From: Pontibacter sp. HSC-14F20
GTDB taxonomy: Bacteria; Bacteroidota; Bacteroidia; Cytophagales; Hymenobacteraceae
Assembly (NCBI RefSeq): GCF_019599265.1
Contig: NZ_JAHZTC010000015.1
Coordinates: forward strand, 62,001 to 126,000
Length of the DNA: 64,000 nucleotides
Reading direction: 5' to 3'
This document shows positions 40,585 to 49,566 of this stretch, one piece after another (within the stretch, counting starts at the first letter, position 1; every line of letters starts with the position of its first letter). Position numbers and translations under genes: made by a program. Below the pieces are notes generated by a model. The model saw nothing but the letters and a program-made list of their open reading frames with translations, had not been told where the DNA came from and searched no databases.

Positions 40585-42093
40585 ATGATGTCAAAAAAAG
40601 TAATCGTGATTGGTGCCGGCTTTTCGGGACTTTCGGCCGCCACCAGTCTGGCAGACCAGGGTTACGAAGTTACGGTGCTCGAGAAGAACGCCACTCCCGG
40701 CGGCCGTGCCCGAAGTTTTGCAGAGGCAGGCTATACCTTTGACATGGGGCCAAGCTGGTACTGGATGCCTGACGTGTTTGAGTCTTACTTCAACAAGTTC
40801 GGCAAAACCGTTTCTGATTACTATGACCTCGTGCGGCTCGATCCGTCTTATACCGTAGTGTTTGGTGAGGATGATTTTGTAGACGTACCTGCCTCGCTTG
40901 ACGAACTAAAGGCACTCTTTGAGCAATGGGAGCCGGGTAGCGCCGCCCGTCTTGATAAGTTTCTAGAACAGGCTGCCTATAAATACGAGGTAGGTATTAA
41001 CCAACTCGTCTACAAACCTGGTCGCTCGGTGAGTGAGTTCATGAGTTTGCGCCTACTGCTGGATGTGCTTCGCATGGATGTGTTCCAGTCCATACACGCA
41101 CACATCCGCCGCTTCTTTTCGCATGATAAGATCATCAAGCTGATGGAATTTCCGGTGCTGTTCCTTGGAGCGCTGCCGCAAAACACTCCGGCACTGTATA
41201 GTCTGATGAATTATGCTGACATCATCCTGGGCACCTGGTATCCGATGGGGGGCATGTATAAAATCATCAAAGGGATGGTGCAGCTGGCTAAGGAGAAGGG
41301 AGTCTCATTTCTATACAACCAAGATGTGAAGAAGATTGAGGTGGAGCAAGGTATAGCCCGCCGCGTGCGAACTGCCACAGGTATGTTCGAGGCTGATGTT
41401 GTTGTGGCCAGCGCCGATTACCATCATGTAGAGCGCCATCTATTAGCGCCGGATTTACGGAGTTATACAAACGACTACTGGGACAAACGTGTCATGGCGC
41501 CTTCCTGCCTGATTTTCTACTTAGGTATAGGCAAGAAACTTAACAACCTGCGCCACCACAATCTGTTCTTTGACGAGGATTTTGGGCCGCATGCGCACGA
41601 GATTTATACTGACCCGAAATGGCCGGCCAAACCACTGTTCTATGTGTCGGCCCCGTCAGTAACCGATGCCGGTGTTGCGCCGGAAGATTGTGAGAACTTG
41701 TTTGTGCTGATGCCAGTAGCGCCGGCCTTAGAAGATACCGAAAAATTGCGGGAGCGTTATTACGACCTGATCATGGACCGTCTCGAGCGTCTGACCAAAC
41801 AGGAAGTACGCAGTGCCGTGGTATACAAGCGCAGTTACGCCCACCGCGATTTCATATCTGATTACAATGCCTTTAAAGGCAATGCCTATGGCCTGGCCAA
41901 CACGCTGATGCAGACCGCCCTGCTCAAGCCGAGCCTCAAAAGCAAGAAAGTGAAAAATCTCTACTATACCGGCCAGCTAACCGTGCCGGGCCCAGGTGTG
42001 CCGCCGTCCCTGATTTCGGGGCAGGTCGTGGCAAAGGAAGTGGCGAAGGATTATGCCTTGGCACCGGGTCAGCGATTACCAGTGAGCAATTAA
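40585..42093 (+). CDS. crtI: Phytoene desaturase
   Basis: A 502-residue FAD enzyme that introduces four double bonds into phytoene to give lycopene. The dinucleotide motif VIVIGAGFSGLSAATSLADQ followed by PGGRARSF is at the N-terminus, DMGPSWYWMPDVF follows, and LYYTGQLTVPGPGVPPSLIS is the C-terminal FAD motif of carotenoid desaturases. Two adjacent ATG codons (40585, 40588) are possible starts. It lies between the sigma gene and crtB, 15 bases from the latter. Confidence 0.96.
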   Translation: MMSKKVIVIGAGFSGLSAATSLADQGYEVTVLEKNATPGGRARSFAEAGYTFDMGPSWYWMPDVFESYFNKFGKTVSDYYDLVRLDPSYTVVFGEDDFVDVPASLDELKALFEQWEPGSAARLDKFLEQAAYKYEVGINQLVYKPGRSVSEFMSLRLLLDVLRMDVFQSIHAHIRRFFSHDKIIKLMEFPVLFLGALPQNTPALYSLMNYADIILGTWYPMGGMYKIIKGMVQLAKEKGVSFLYNQDVKKIEVEQGIARRVRTATGMFEADVVVASADYHHVERHLLAPDLRSYTNDYWDKRVMAPSCLIFYLGIGKKLNNLRHHNLFFDEDFGPHAHEIYTDPKWPAKPLFYVSAPSVTDAGVAPEDCENLFVLMPVAPALEDTEKLRERYYDLIMDRLERLTKQEVRSAVVYKRSYAHRDFISDYNAFKGNAYGLANTLMQTALLKPSLKSKKVKNLYYTGQLTVPGPGVPPSLISGQVVAKEVAKDYALAPGQRLPVSN

Positions 42094-42108
42094 CGCACCA
42101 GTAAAACT

Positions 42109-42942
42109 ATGGATTTATTTAAAGACACCTGCCTGAAGTGCAGCAAGCTGATTACCGAGGCGTATAGCACATCGTTTACACTCGGCATCAGGACGCTGCA
42201 CCGTAAATTCCACGACCCGATCTACGCGATCTATGGCTTTGTGCGCTGCGCCGACGAGATTGTGGACACTTTCCATGACTACGACAAGCGCAAACTGCTT
42301 GACCAATTCAGCCAGCAGACTTTTGAAGCCATTGAGCAGGGTATCAGTCTAAACCCCGTGCTGCATGCTTTTCAGTGCGTGGTGAATGAGTACAAGATTG
42401 ACCGTGCCTACATTGAAGCCTTCCTGAAGAGCATGGCCATGGATCTGGACGACCACGTGTATGATCCGGCCCTGTATAAAGAGTACATTTATGGTTCGGC
42501 GGAAGTAGTAGGGCTGATGTGCCTGAAAGTATTCTGCGAAGGAGATGAAGAACAGTTTGAGCGGCTGAAGAAACCAGCCAGCAGCCTGGGAGCTGCCTTC
42601 CAGAAAGTGAACTTCCTGCGCGACATGCAGAGCGACTTTAAGGACCGGGGCAGGGTGTACTTTCCGGCCGTGGACATACACACGTTCAACAATGTGTGCA
42701 AAGCGCAGATAGAGGCTGACATTGCAAAAGACTTTGAGGACGCCTATGCCGGCATACTGGCTTTGCCCCGTTCGGCGCGCATGGGCGTATACCTGGCCTA
42801 TGTCTATTATCAGAAGCTTTTCCGGAAAATCAAAGGGCTGCCGGCAACCCATATCTTAAATGAGCGCGTAAGAGTACCTGATAACACAAAGTTTGCCTTA
42901 CTTTTAGGCTCCTATGTCAGGTACCAACTAAACGCCATCTAA
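42109..42942 (+). CDS. crtB: Phytoene synthase
   Basis: A 277-residue trans-isoprenyl diphosphate synthase joining two geranylgeranyl diphosphates. The first Asp-rich region is VRCADEIVDTFHDYD and the second is LRDMQSDFKDRGRVYFP; SFTLGIRTL near the N-terminus is typical. It is the entry enzyme of the pathway, coded directly after crtI. Confidence 0.96.
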   Translation: MDLFKDTCLKCSKLITEAYSTSFTLGIRTLHRKFHDPIYAIYGFVRCADEIVDTFHDYDKRKLLDQFSQQTFEAIEQGISLNPVLHAFQCVVNEYKIDRAYIEAFLKSMAMDLDDHVYDPALYKEYIYGSAEVVGLMCLKVFCEGDEEQFERLKKPASSLGAAFQKVNFLRDMQSDFKDRGRVYFPAVDIHTFNNVCKAQIEADIAKDFEDAYAGILALPRSARMGVYLAYVYYQKLFRKIKGLPATHILNERVRVPDNTKFALLLGSYVRYQLNAI

Positions 42943-42946
42943 CCAC

Positions 42947-43483
42947 GTGAAGAATAGCTTACAAATACTTTTCATTTTTCTGTTTTTTAGTTTTACCGCG
43001 CTGGCTGATAATTCCAGAGATTACAAATTGTCAGTGCTGCGCGTGCAGTTCGTGGAGGCCAGCAAAGACAGCAGGGCCGGCCGCGATTTTCATAAACTGA
43101 TGAGCAACTACGAGGACAACAACCCTGTGGTACTGGCCTACAAGGCGGTTTCTGAGGCGATTATGGCCAAGCATGTCTGGAACCCTTACATGAAGATGAA
43201 GCATCTGCAGAAGTCTTCTGAGATATTTGAAGAGGCGGTGAAGCTCGACGCTTTGAGCCCCGAAATACGGTTTCTGCGCTTCACGGTAGAGCATTATGTG
43301 CCGCGCTACCTTAACCTGAGCAAAAACCTGCAGGACGACAAAGCTAAGATCATCGCTGGTCTGGAACGTCACCCGAAATCCGGCTTGTCTAACGACATGG
43401 CCCGCGATATTCGCGCTTTTATGCTGACGAAAGACCATTGCACCGAACAAGAAAAACAAAGACTCAAACGCATACCGATTTAA
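42947..43483 (+). CDS. Secreted protein of unknown function within the crt operon
   Basis: A 178-residue protein with GTG start and a signal peptide (LQILFIFLFFSFTALADN). The mature part is helical and rich in charged residues; EDNNPVVLAYKAVSEAIMAK, then HLQKSSEIFEEAVKLDALSP resembles tetratricopeptide-like helices. It has one cysteine and no metal motif that I recognise. It is four bases after crtB and six before the cyclase gene, so it is translated with the pigment enzymes. A periplasmic role in pigment placement is imaginable but not supported directly. Confidence 0.82.
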   Translation: MKNSLQILFIFLFFSFTALADNSRDYKLSVLRVQFVEASKDSRAGRDFHKLMSNYEDNNPVVLAYKAVSEAIMAKHVWNPYMKMKHLQKSSEIFEEAVKLDALSPEIRFLRFTVEHYVPRYLNLSKNLQDDKAKIIAGLERHPKSGLSNDMARDIRAFMLTKDHCTEQEKQRLKRIPI

Positions 43484-43489
43484 ACCCTG

Positions 43490-44188
43490 ATGCCGCTATA
43501 CCTATACCTGAACATTTTCACCATCCTGTTCCCGCTGCTGCTCTCCTTCGACAGAAAAGTGGCTTTTTACAAGAACTGGCCATACCTGTGGCCGGCCATC
43601 CTGATCAACGCAGGGCTATTCATCATCTGGGACGAACTTTTCACGCAGGCAGGTATATGGGGCTTTAATCCGGAGTATCTGGTGGGCATCTATCTATTTA
43701 ATCTGCCCCTCGAAGAAGTGCTTTTCTTTATCACGGTGCCTTACGCCTGCGTCTTTATTTACGAGTGCCTGAACGCCTACATCACCAAAGACTTGTTGCA
43801 GCCTTACGCTAAGGGTATCACCTTTGTGCTTATACCTGTGCTTTTGTTTCTGGCGGTTTTCAATCTGGAGAAACTCTATACCTCCATCACCTTTACTTTG
43901 CTGGCGGCCATGCTGGGCGCCCACTACTACTATTTCAATACCCAAAAGCTGGGGCGCTTTTATCTGGCTTATGTTGTGCACCTTGTGCCGTTTTTGCTGG
44001 TGAACGGTGTGCTTACTTATCTACCCATTGTCTGGTATAACAATAGCCACAACCTGAATCTGCGCATTGTGTCTATACCTGTCGAGGACTCTATGTACTC
44101 CATGCTGATGCTTTTGATCACGATTTCGATTTACGAAGGCTTAAAACAGCGTTTTGCTGTTAAACAATATCAACCTTTGGCTGTATAA
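43490..44188 (+). CDS. Lycopene beta-cyclase, membrane (CrtYc/d) type
   Basis: A 232-residue protein with about seven membrane helices and two copies of the small lycopene cyclase domain. The repeat signature is LYLNIFTILFPLLLSF and, in the second half, FYLAYVVHLVPFLLVNGVL; WGFNPEYLVGIYLFNLPLEE followed by VLFFI in the first half and IPVEDSMYSMLML in the second carry the conserved acidic residues. It closes the ends of lycopene into beta-ionone rings. This fused form replaces the heterodimeric CrtYc-CrtYd of Gram-positives. Confidence 0.9.
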   Translation: MPLYLYLNIFTILFPLLLSFDRKVAFYKNWPYLWPAILINAGLFIIWDELFTQAGIWGFNPEYLVGIYLFNLPLEEVLFFITVPYACVFIYECLNAYITKDLLQPYAKGITFVLIPVLLFLAVFNLEKLYTSITFTLLAAMLGAHYYYFNTQKLGRFYLAYVVHLVPFLLVNGVLTYLPIVWYNNSHNLNLRIVSIPVEDSMYSMLMLLITISIYEGLKQRFAVKQYQPLAV

Positions 44189-44194
44189 AGGTAT

Positions 44195-45046
44195 ATGCGA
44201 AACCTTCAAGTCACCATCGATTCTAACTCAGGCTTTTGCTTCGGCGTGGTCTATGCCATTCAAATGGCCGAAGACCTACTCGACGAGCAGGGGTATCTCT
44301 ATTGCCTGGGCGATATCGTGCACAACGACGTGGAGGTGGAGCGGCTGCAGAAACGTGGCCTGCGCATCATCAATCATGACCAACTGCGGGAGCTGCGCGA
44401 TGAAGCCGTACTAATTCGCGCCCACGGCGAACCACCCGCCACCTATCACATGGCATTGCAGAATAACCTGACCTTGGTAGATGCTTCCTGTCCGGTAGTG
44501 CTTAAGCTGCAGAATCGCATCAAGACATCATACGACAAAGACGAGCGCATCTTTATTTATGGCAAGCACGGGCATGCCGAAGTGATGGGACTTTTGGGGC
44601 AGACGAGCAACAAAGCAGTGGTGTTCGAAAATCTGGATGAGTTGATGCAGCACGAGTTGCCGTCAAAAATTACGCTCTACAGCCAGACCACCAAAAGCAC
44701 CAATAACTTCTACAACATCAAAGACACGCTCGAGCAAAAAGGCTACGAAGTAGACGCCAACGACACCATCTGCCGACAGGTATCCAACCGCGACAAAGAC
44801 CTGCGCAAGTTTGCTGCGCAGTTTGATAAGATTATCTTCGTGTCGGGCACCAAGTCGAGCAACGGCAAAGTGCTCTATCAGGTATGCAAAGACACCAACC
44901 CGGCTACCTACTTTGTCTCGAAAGTAGGGGAAATTCAACCTGAGTGGTTTGCCGACGACGACAAAGTGGGAATCTGCGGTGCTACTTCTACACCCATGTG
45001 GCTGATGGAGGAAGTGCGCGATTTATTGCTGCGGGGAACTGTTTAG
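44195..45046 (+). CDS. ispH: 4-hydroxy-3-methylbut-2-enyl diphosphate reductase
   Basis: A 283-residue [4Fe-4S] enzyme of the MEP pathway forming IPP and DMAPP. The cluster ligands are Cys15 (SGFCFGVVYAI), a Cys in VDASCPVVLK and a Cys in TICRQVSNRD; GKHGHAEVMGLLGQT and the C-terminal GICGATSTPMWLMEEV are also conserved. Its presence directly after the cyclase gene couples isoprenoid supply to pigment synthesis. Confidence 0.95.
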   Translation: MRNLQVTIDSNSGFCFGVVYAIQMAEDLLDEQGYLYCLGDIVHNDVEVERLQKRGLRIINHDQLRELRDEAVLIRAHGEPPATYHMALQNNLTLVDASCPVVLKLQNRIKTSYDKDERIFIYGKHGHAEVMGLLGQTSNKAVVFENLDELMQHELPSKITLYSQTTKSTNNFYNIKDTLEQKGYEVDANDTICRQVSNRDKDLRKFAAQFDKIIFVSGTKSSNGKVLYQVCKDTNPATYFVSKVGEIQPEWFADDDKVGICGATSTPMWLMEEVRDLLLRGTV

Positions 45047-45243
45047 TCAGTTATAGCTAAGCTGCCATAAACAAGGTATAGCCGCAAGTAAAACAGGTAT
45101 AGCTAAAGCTCAAATTTTTAGTAGTACAGGCGAATCCAACCTGGCAAATGCAGGTATAGCACGAGATAGACGGCTGGATAAACCACCACGTAATATTGGT
45201 AATTAATCCCGTCCTTTGTCAAATTAGCTTTTGTCAGAAAACC
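45047..45243. repeat. Intergenic gap with four AGGTATAG copies
   Basis: 197 bases between ispH and crtW. The AGGTATA motif occurs in the same direction near 45075, 45096 and 45152, and again just inside crtW near 45274. No other structure is evident. Confidence 0.6.
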
Positions 45244-45933
45244 ATGGCGAAGACAATCAAAAGAGATAACAGAGGTATAGCAATCGCAGCCATTATCGTG
45301 GCGTGCTGGTTTGGCCTGCTCGTATACCTGCTGCGCTTTCCGGTTGATTTCGCCTCGCCACTGTCATACCTGTTTCTGTTGCTGCAGATGCACCTGTATA
45401 CCGGGCTTTTTATTACCGCCCACGACGCCATGCACAGCGTAGTCGCTCCCGGTCGACCTAAACTGAATCGCTTTATCGGTACCGTTACCGCTTTTCTCTT
45501 TGCTTACAATTGGTACCCGAGGCTCTTGCCGAAGCATCACCAGCATCACAGGCATGTAGCTACTGAGGAGGACCCGGACTACCATCATGGTTCCTTCTGG
45601 CCTTGGTACTACAGCTTCCTGAAAAACTACATCACCTGGTGGCAGATCGTGCTGATGGCCATTACTTACAACGTTCTCCAGCTGTTTTTCCCGCTTGAGA
45701 ATGTGGTGATGTTCTGGATGGTGCCTGCCATACTGGCTACGTTTCAATTATTCTATTTCGGTACCTACCTACCACATCGCGGTGAGCACGCGCCTGATAA
45801 CCGGCATAAGTCCGGCACGCAGTCCAAGAACCACCTGTGGGCATTTGTGAGTTGCTACTTCTTTGGCTACCACTACGAGCACCACGACAAGCCCTACCTG
45901 CCGTGGTGGCAGCTGTACAAAGCGAAATCCTGA
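45244..45933 (+). CDS. crtW: Beta-carotene ketolase (CrtW-like membrane desaturase family)
   Basis: A 229-residue membrane enzyme starting at MAKTIKRDN. Its three histidine boxes are ITAHDAMHSVV, LPKHHQHHRHVA and YHYEHHDKPYLPWWQLY, the last ending in the CrtW-type PWWxL motif. It adds 4-keto groups to beta-carotene or zeaxanthin. The identification as ketolase rather than another desaturase relies on the histidine-box context and the crt neighbours. Confidence 0.87.
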   Translation: MAKTIKRDNRGIAIAAIIVACWFGLLVYLLRFPVDFASPLSYLFLLLQMHLYTGLFITAHDAMHSVVAPGRPKLNRFIGTVTAFLFAYNWYPRLLPKHHQHHRHVATEEDPDYHHGSFWPWYYSFLKNYITWWQIVLMAITYNVLQLFFPLENVVMFWMVPAILATFQLFYFGTYLPHRGEHAPDNRHKSGTQSKNHLWAFVSCYFFGYHYEHHDKPYLPWWQLYKAKS

Positions 45934-45956
45934 AGGATTTTGACAACGGACCATTA

Positions 45957-46097
45957 GACGAAGGACAAAAGACTTTAAATATAGAAAAGGCCTACTTCTG
46001 GCAGTGCAGGAGTAGGCCTTTTCATATTTTGTAAACTTCAGGGATTAAAAAGAAGGTGCGCTTAGCGCTCTACTAACAAAGTCCTTTGTCCTTCGTC
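45957..46097. repeat. Nested inverted repeats with internal terminator
   Basis: Outer arms of 20 bases, at 45957-45976 and 46078-46097, match at 19 of 20 positions in inverted orientation. Inside lies a strong hairpin AAAAGGCCTACT (45985-45996) with AGTAGGCCTTTT (46011-46022), a bidirectional terminator between convergent crtW and the HMA gene. The arms belong to the repeat family also seen at 34049-34082. Confidence 0.85.
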
Positions 46098-46121
46098 AAA
46101 AAAATCCTTTCTCAAAAAACC

Positions 46122-46472
46122 CTAGTGCGCGCCAGCTTCTTTGCGGCAGCAATCGTCCAGCTTGTTGTAGGCACGCGGCGTAGCGGGCTTGTCGTCTGCA
46201 TCGTAGCCGGTGTCGTTCACCGCCTTGCGGATCTTGTCTTCGTTGGTTTTTTTAGGATCAAAGGACACTGTCAGCATTTTTGAATCCACATCCAGGTTCG
46301 ATTTTTTAACGCCTTTCTCGTAAGCCATCGCTTTTTCCAGGCTCTTTTTGCACATGTCGCACACGGCTGACGTCTTGATTTGGATTGTTTTCTCGTTGCC
46401 ACTCTGAGCCTGTGCGCCGAGCGCTGCCAAGAGCATCACAAATACTAAGCTGAGGTTTCTGAAGATTTTCAT
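46122..46472 (-). CDS. Periplasmic heavy-metal-associated (HMA) domain protein
   Basis: A 116-residue protein with signal peptide (SLVFVMLLAALGAQAQ). The HMA fold has the metal-binding pair Cys38-x-x-Cys41 in SAVCDMCKKSLEKAM, and an extra CC pair near the C-terminus (LDDCCRKE). It should bind Cu(I) or a similar soft metal in the periplasm. It follows the TonB receptor gene on the same strand, so it probably takes metal delivered by that receptor. Confidence 0.88.
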   Translation of the reverse strand: MKIFRNLSLVFVMLLAALGAQAQSGNEKTIQIKTSAVCDMCKKSLEKAMAYEKGVKKSNLDVDSKMLTVSFDPKKTNEDKIRKAVNDTGYDADDKPATPRAYNKLDDCCRKEAGAH

Positions 46473-46557
46473 AAGGAGATTTATTATTGGTGAATGTTAA
46501 TGTATGATAATGATTTTTCTATGTAAAAGCTGATGGAGCTGTGCAAATGATGTGCCG

Positions 46558-48780
46558 CTACTCAATCTTGAAACGTATACCTGCATAAATTACTCTGCCA
46601 GTGATCGGTCCCCATACCATGCTGGTATCGAATTCAGGGCCGAAGGGATTATCAGCTCCCCTGATGGCATCTGGCTGTCTATAGTTCAGCAGGTTTTCGC
46701 CGCCCACATAAATTTCCCAGCGCTTGAAAGCCCGCGACACCTGCCCGTTCAAGGTATAGAAAGCGTCCGACTTCCGGACGTCTACTTTCCCTCCGTGGCC
46801 TTCCATGTAAGCCAATGGCATTTGCCCGAAAAACTGCGTAGTCAGGTCAGCGCGCCACTTGTCGAAAGGAGTGGCAAAGCCGAGGTTCACAAAAAAGCGG
46901 TGTTGTGGAATCATGGGACGTTGCTGCAAAACACCGTTATAGGCAGTCTGCACATCGAAATATTTATAAGCCGTCTTCACGTCAAAACCTTTCAGCACCT
47001 CGTACTGAAGTTCTGCCTGGAAGCTGCGTGAGAAGGAGCGACCTTGTAGGTTATAAAATTCCACCTGGTTGGCACTGCTATACATGTCGGCCACCACCTG
47101 GTTCTGGAACGTGGTGTAGTAATAGTCGGTGATGAAAGCGCCTGGACGACCGCCCAACTCAAAGTACTGTGTAAAGGATCCGCCCACATTCCAGGCTTTC
47201 TCCGGCTCCAGCGCCTCCCGGAACGTAAAAGCACGGTTACTAACCAAGGCCGCTGTGTTCTCCGAAATCGGATTAGCTATCCGGAAGCCTTTGCCTGTCG
47301 CCACCCGAAAAATGGTGTTAGGGGTGAGGTCATACTTCACATTCAGGCGCGGGGTGAACACAGTGCCGTAAAGGTTGTGAAAATCAGTTCTTGCGCCGGC
47401 CACAATGGTCAGGTTCTCGGCATTGTTGAAAATGTATTCTGCGAAAATACCCGGCACGCGTTCCGTTCTTGCCAACCTGGTTTGCTCCAGTCGCTCTGTA
47501 TAGTCATCGTATAGAAAGCTGGCACCCACTTTATAGGTATGGCCCGTGTGCCCGATGATGGACTGGAAGATGAAGCGCAGGTCGCCCGTGTTCTGCTCCC
47601 CGTTGTACTGCCTGCGGCCATAAAGGGAGTTGAACTTATGGTGCACGCCCGAAGTGATGAGGCCCAGGCTCTGGTATGGCCTTCCGGGGAAGATATAGGA
47701 GGTCTTGTTAAAGAAAGACAAACGGCCGGTCTCGGATTCGGTGCCATAATGCTGCGTCGGGCTCACGGCTTCACCTTTCACATAATTCATCTGTCCGCCC
47801 AGTTTTGTTTCGCGCAAGGCATTAAAACCAAACTCTGACACCCAGGTATCGCCGTGGGTATATTTCCACTTGTTGTACACGTTGTGGTGCGTACCCAGTG
47901 CCAGGTCCATGAACCCGTCCTTGTTGCGGTCCACGCGGTTGCCCAGGTGGTCGCTGTGCAGCATCAGAAGCGTGCTCCACTTCGGGTTCACCTGCGCCGA
48001 CACGTTCAGGTTGGCATCAAACTTGGCCAGGCTGTTACCATACAGGTTCAGGTAGAGGCGTTCGGTTTTCTCCGGGTCCCGCAGCTTCACGTTCACCTGT
48101 CCCGAAATTGACTCATACCCATTCAGTACCGAACCCATCCCTTTAATAATGTCGATGGATTCGATATAAGTGCCTGACAGATAATTGAGACGGTAGGGAG
48201 TAGACAGGCCGCGCAGGGCGGGTACGTTGTCGGTGGTGAGCAAGGTATAGGAACCGTCCAGCCCCAGCATCTGGATTTGTTTGGCGCCAGAAACTGCGTC
48301 GGTTGTCGTTACTTCCACAGAGGCATTTGTTTCAAAACTTTCGGCCAGGTTACAGCAGGCCGATTTCTCCAGGTCGCGGGTTGTGATGATCTGTGAGTTG
48401 GTGGGAGTGAGGGCTGAGTAGCGCGTTTGCTGTCCCTCCACCACGACTTCTTTTAGAGAGCCGGTGGATGTGAGCGCGACAGTAATATTGGTTTTGCCGC
48501 TGACGTTTATAGTGTCCGGCTTATACCCTAGGTATGAGACTATGATCTCGGGTGTAGCAGCATCCGCCAGTTGCAGCGTGAAGTTACCAGCAGCGTCGGT
48601 AGAAGTGCCTTTGGTGGTGCCTTTCCAGACCGAGCTGGCCCCGATAAGCGGGGAATTGTTGGTTTTGTCTACCACTCTGCCTGTTAGTTGCTGGGCAGTG
48701 GCAGGGTATAGGATACTTATAAATAATGCGAACGTTCCGAAAGCACGGTATAGGTATCGCAAAGCGTTATTGAAAATCAT
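46558..48780 (-). CDS. TonB-dependent receptor, probably for a metal
   Basis: A 740-residue outer-membrane receptor. Residues 30-110 are a carboxypeptidase-regulatory-like domain (TGRVVDKTNNSPLIGASSVW), then a plug with KSACCNLAESFETNASVEVT and MLGLDGSYTLLTTDNVPALR, and a 22-strand barrel ending with IYAGIRFKIE. The CC pair in the plug and the neighbouring HMA and Cys-rich proteins suggest copper or another soft metal as cargo. The signal peptide is at the N-terminus (FGTFALFISILYPATAQ). Confidence 0.9.
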   Translation of the reverse strand: MIFNNALRYLYRAFGTFALFISILYPATAQQLTGRVVDKTNNSPLIGASSVWKGTTKGTSTDAAGNFTLQLADAATPEIIVSYLGYKPDTINVSGKTNITVALTSTGSLKEVVVEGQQTRYSALTPTNSQIITTRDLEKSACCNLAESFETNASVEVTTTDAVSGAKQIQMLGLDGSYTLLTTDNVPALRGLSTPYRLNYLSGTYIESIDIIKGMGSVLNGYESISGQVNVKLRDPEKTERLYLNLYGNSLAKFDANLNVSAQVNPKWSTLLMLHSDHLGNRVDRNKDGFMDLALGTHHNVYNKWKYTHGDTWVSEFGFNALRETKLGGQMNYVKGEAVSPTQHYGTESETGRLSFFNKTSYIFPGRPYQSLGLITSGVHHKFNSLYGRRQYNGEQNTGDLRFIFQSIIGHTGHTYKVGASFLYDDYTERLEQTRLARTERVPGIFAEYIFNNAENLTIVAGARTDFHNLYGTVFTPRLNVKYDLTPNTIFRVATGKGFRIANPISENTAALVSNRAFTFREALEPEKAWNVGGSFTQYFELGGRPGAFITDYYYTTFQNQVVADMYSSANQVEFYNLQGRSFSRSFQAELQYEVLKGFDVKTAYKYFDVQTAYNGVLQQRPMIPQHRFFVNLGFATPFDKWRADLTTQFFGQMPLAYMEGHGGKVDVRKSDAFYTLNGQVSRAFKRWEIYVGGENLLNYRQPDAIRGADNPFGPEFDTSMVWGPITGRVIYAGIRFKIE

Positions 48781-48845
48781 CTTTCTTATTCGTTTAAATC
48801 TTGAGCATGCAGGTATAGCACCAACGCCGTAGGTTGCAGCAAAGA

Positions 48846-49265
48846 CTAAACGATAAGCATATGCAGCCGATGGAGCAGCTGAATGCCATAGAGAGGGGGA
48901 GAACTGTCGGAATAGGTGAGAATGCGCTGGTCGGTGGCAACAGTCGGGGACCAGGTGTTAAAAAGTGGTGTGAATGCTAAAGCAAAAAATACCGGAACCT
49001 CAAGCGAGAGTGTTTTGATCGAAGAGACCGGTTCCAGTTTTTCGAAAGACAATTCTGTCGTGCAGCAGTCGTCTTCGTCGGTTTGCTGTTCATCATGCTC
49101 CTGCGAATCCGGTTTTTCACAGCAGCCATCCATTGCCTCCTGGGAGGCTGGCGTTCGCAGGCCAGTCATCAGGCACAGTTGCTCACTCAGGGCCACGCCA
49201 AAAGAGCCCAGCAAAATGCTCAGCGTCAGCAGCAATGTAACCGTATGGCGGATGGTCTCATTCAC
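48846..49265 (-). CDS. HYC_CC_PP-family small secreted protein
   Basis: A 139-residue protein with GTG start and N-terminal helix (TVTLLLTLSILLGSFGVA). It has the Cys-pair pattern of this family: EQLCLMTG, DGCCEKPDS and DDCCTTE, then the late SPPLYG motif. Such proteins accompany TonB receptors and HMA proteins in Bacteroidota and probably bind metal in the periplasm. It is first in the minus-strand set, 65 bases before the receptor gene, and divergent from mraZ. Confidence 0.78.
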   Translation of the reverse strand: MNETIRHTVTLLLTLSILLGSFGVALSEQLCLMTGLRTPASQEAMDGCCEKPDSQEHDEQQTDEDDCCTTELSFEKLEPVSSIKTLSLEVPVFFALAFTPLFNTWSPTVATDQRILTYSDSSPPLYGIQLLHRLHMLIV

Positions 49266-49269
49266 AGCA

Positions 49270-49364
49270 CAAATATACGGATATTCCTCCCACTTTTACC
49301 ACAAACTTTATCCACTCGCGGGATGGTGCCCCACTTTGTCCCACATTCTCCACTTTGTCCCACT
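49270..49364 (-). promoter_or_regulatory. GTGG repeats and -7 element upstream of the HYC_CC_PP gene
   Basis: On the minus strand TATATTTG (forward 49270-49277) fits a -7 box; transcription would begin at or very near the GTG start. GTGGGA-type words lie on this strand with 10, 10 and 9-base spacing (forward CCCAC starts near 49330, 49340, 49350 and 49359), and GTGGTAAAAGTGGGAGG (about 49287-49303) nearly repeats the word at the mraZ promoter. MraZ may act here too. Confidence 0.55.
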
Positions 49365-49492
49365 TTTGCCGAAAACAGGCTGCAGGAGACGCTTACTGTT
49401 CCGTGTTTATGGTGTAAATCACTGATGTTCAAATAATTGCAATATATTGACTCTCGTATATTAGTAAAAGGTGATATTTTCTGCAAATAAAC

Positions 49493-49564
49493 TTATCCGC
49501 AAAATGCAGGTCCAAAATGTGGATAATGTGGATAAGTGGGGTGGATAACCATAATTTATCCACA
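49493..49564. promoter_or_regulatory. Cluster of five DnaA-box-like 9-mers
   Basis: TTATCCGCA (49493-49501), TGTGGATAA (49518-49526 and 49527-49535), GGTGGATAA (49540-49548) and TTATCCACA (49556-49564) all lie within 72 bases. Three are exact matches to the TTATCCACA consensus in either orientation; two differ at one base. An AT-rich stretch (about 49430-49490) adjoins. Confidence 0.75.
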
Positions 49565-49566
49565 AA

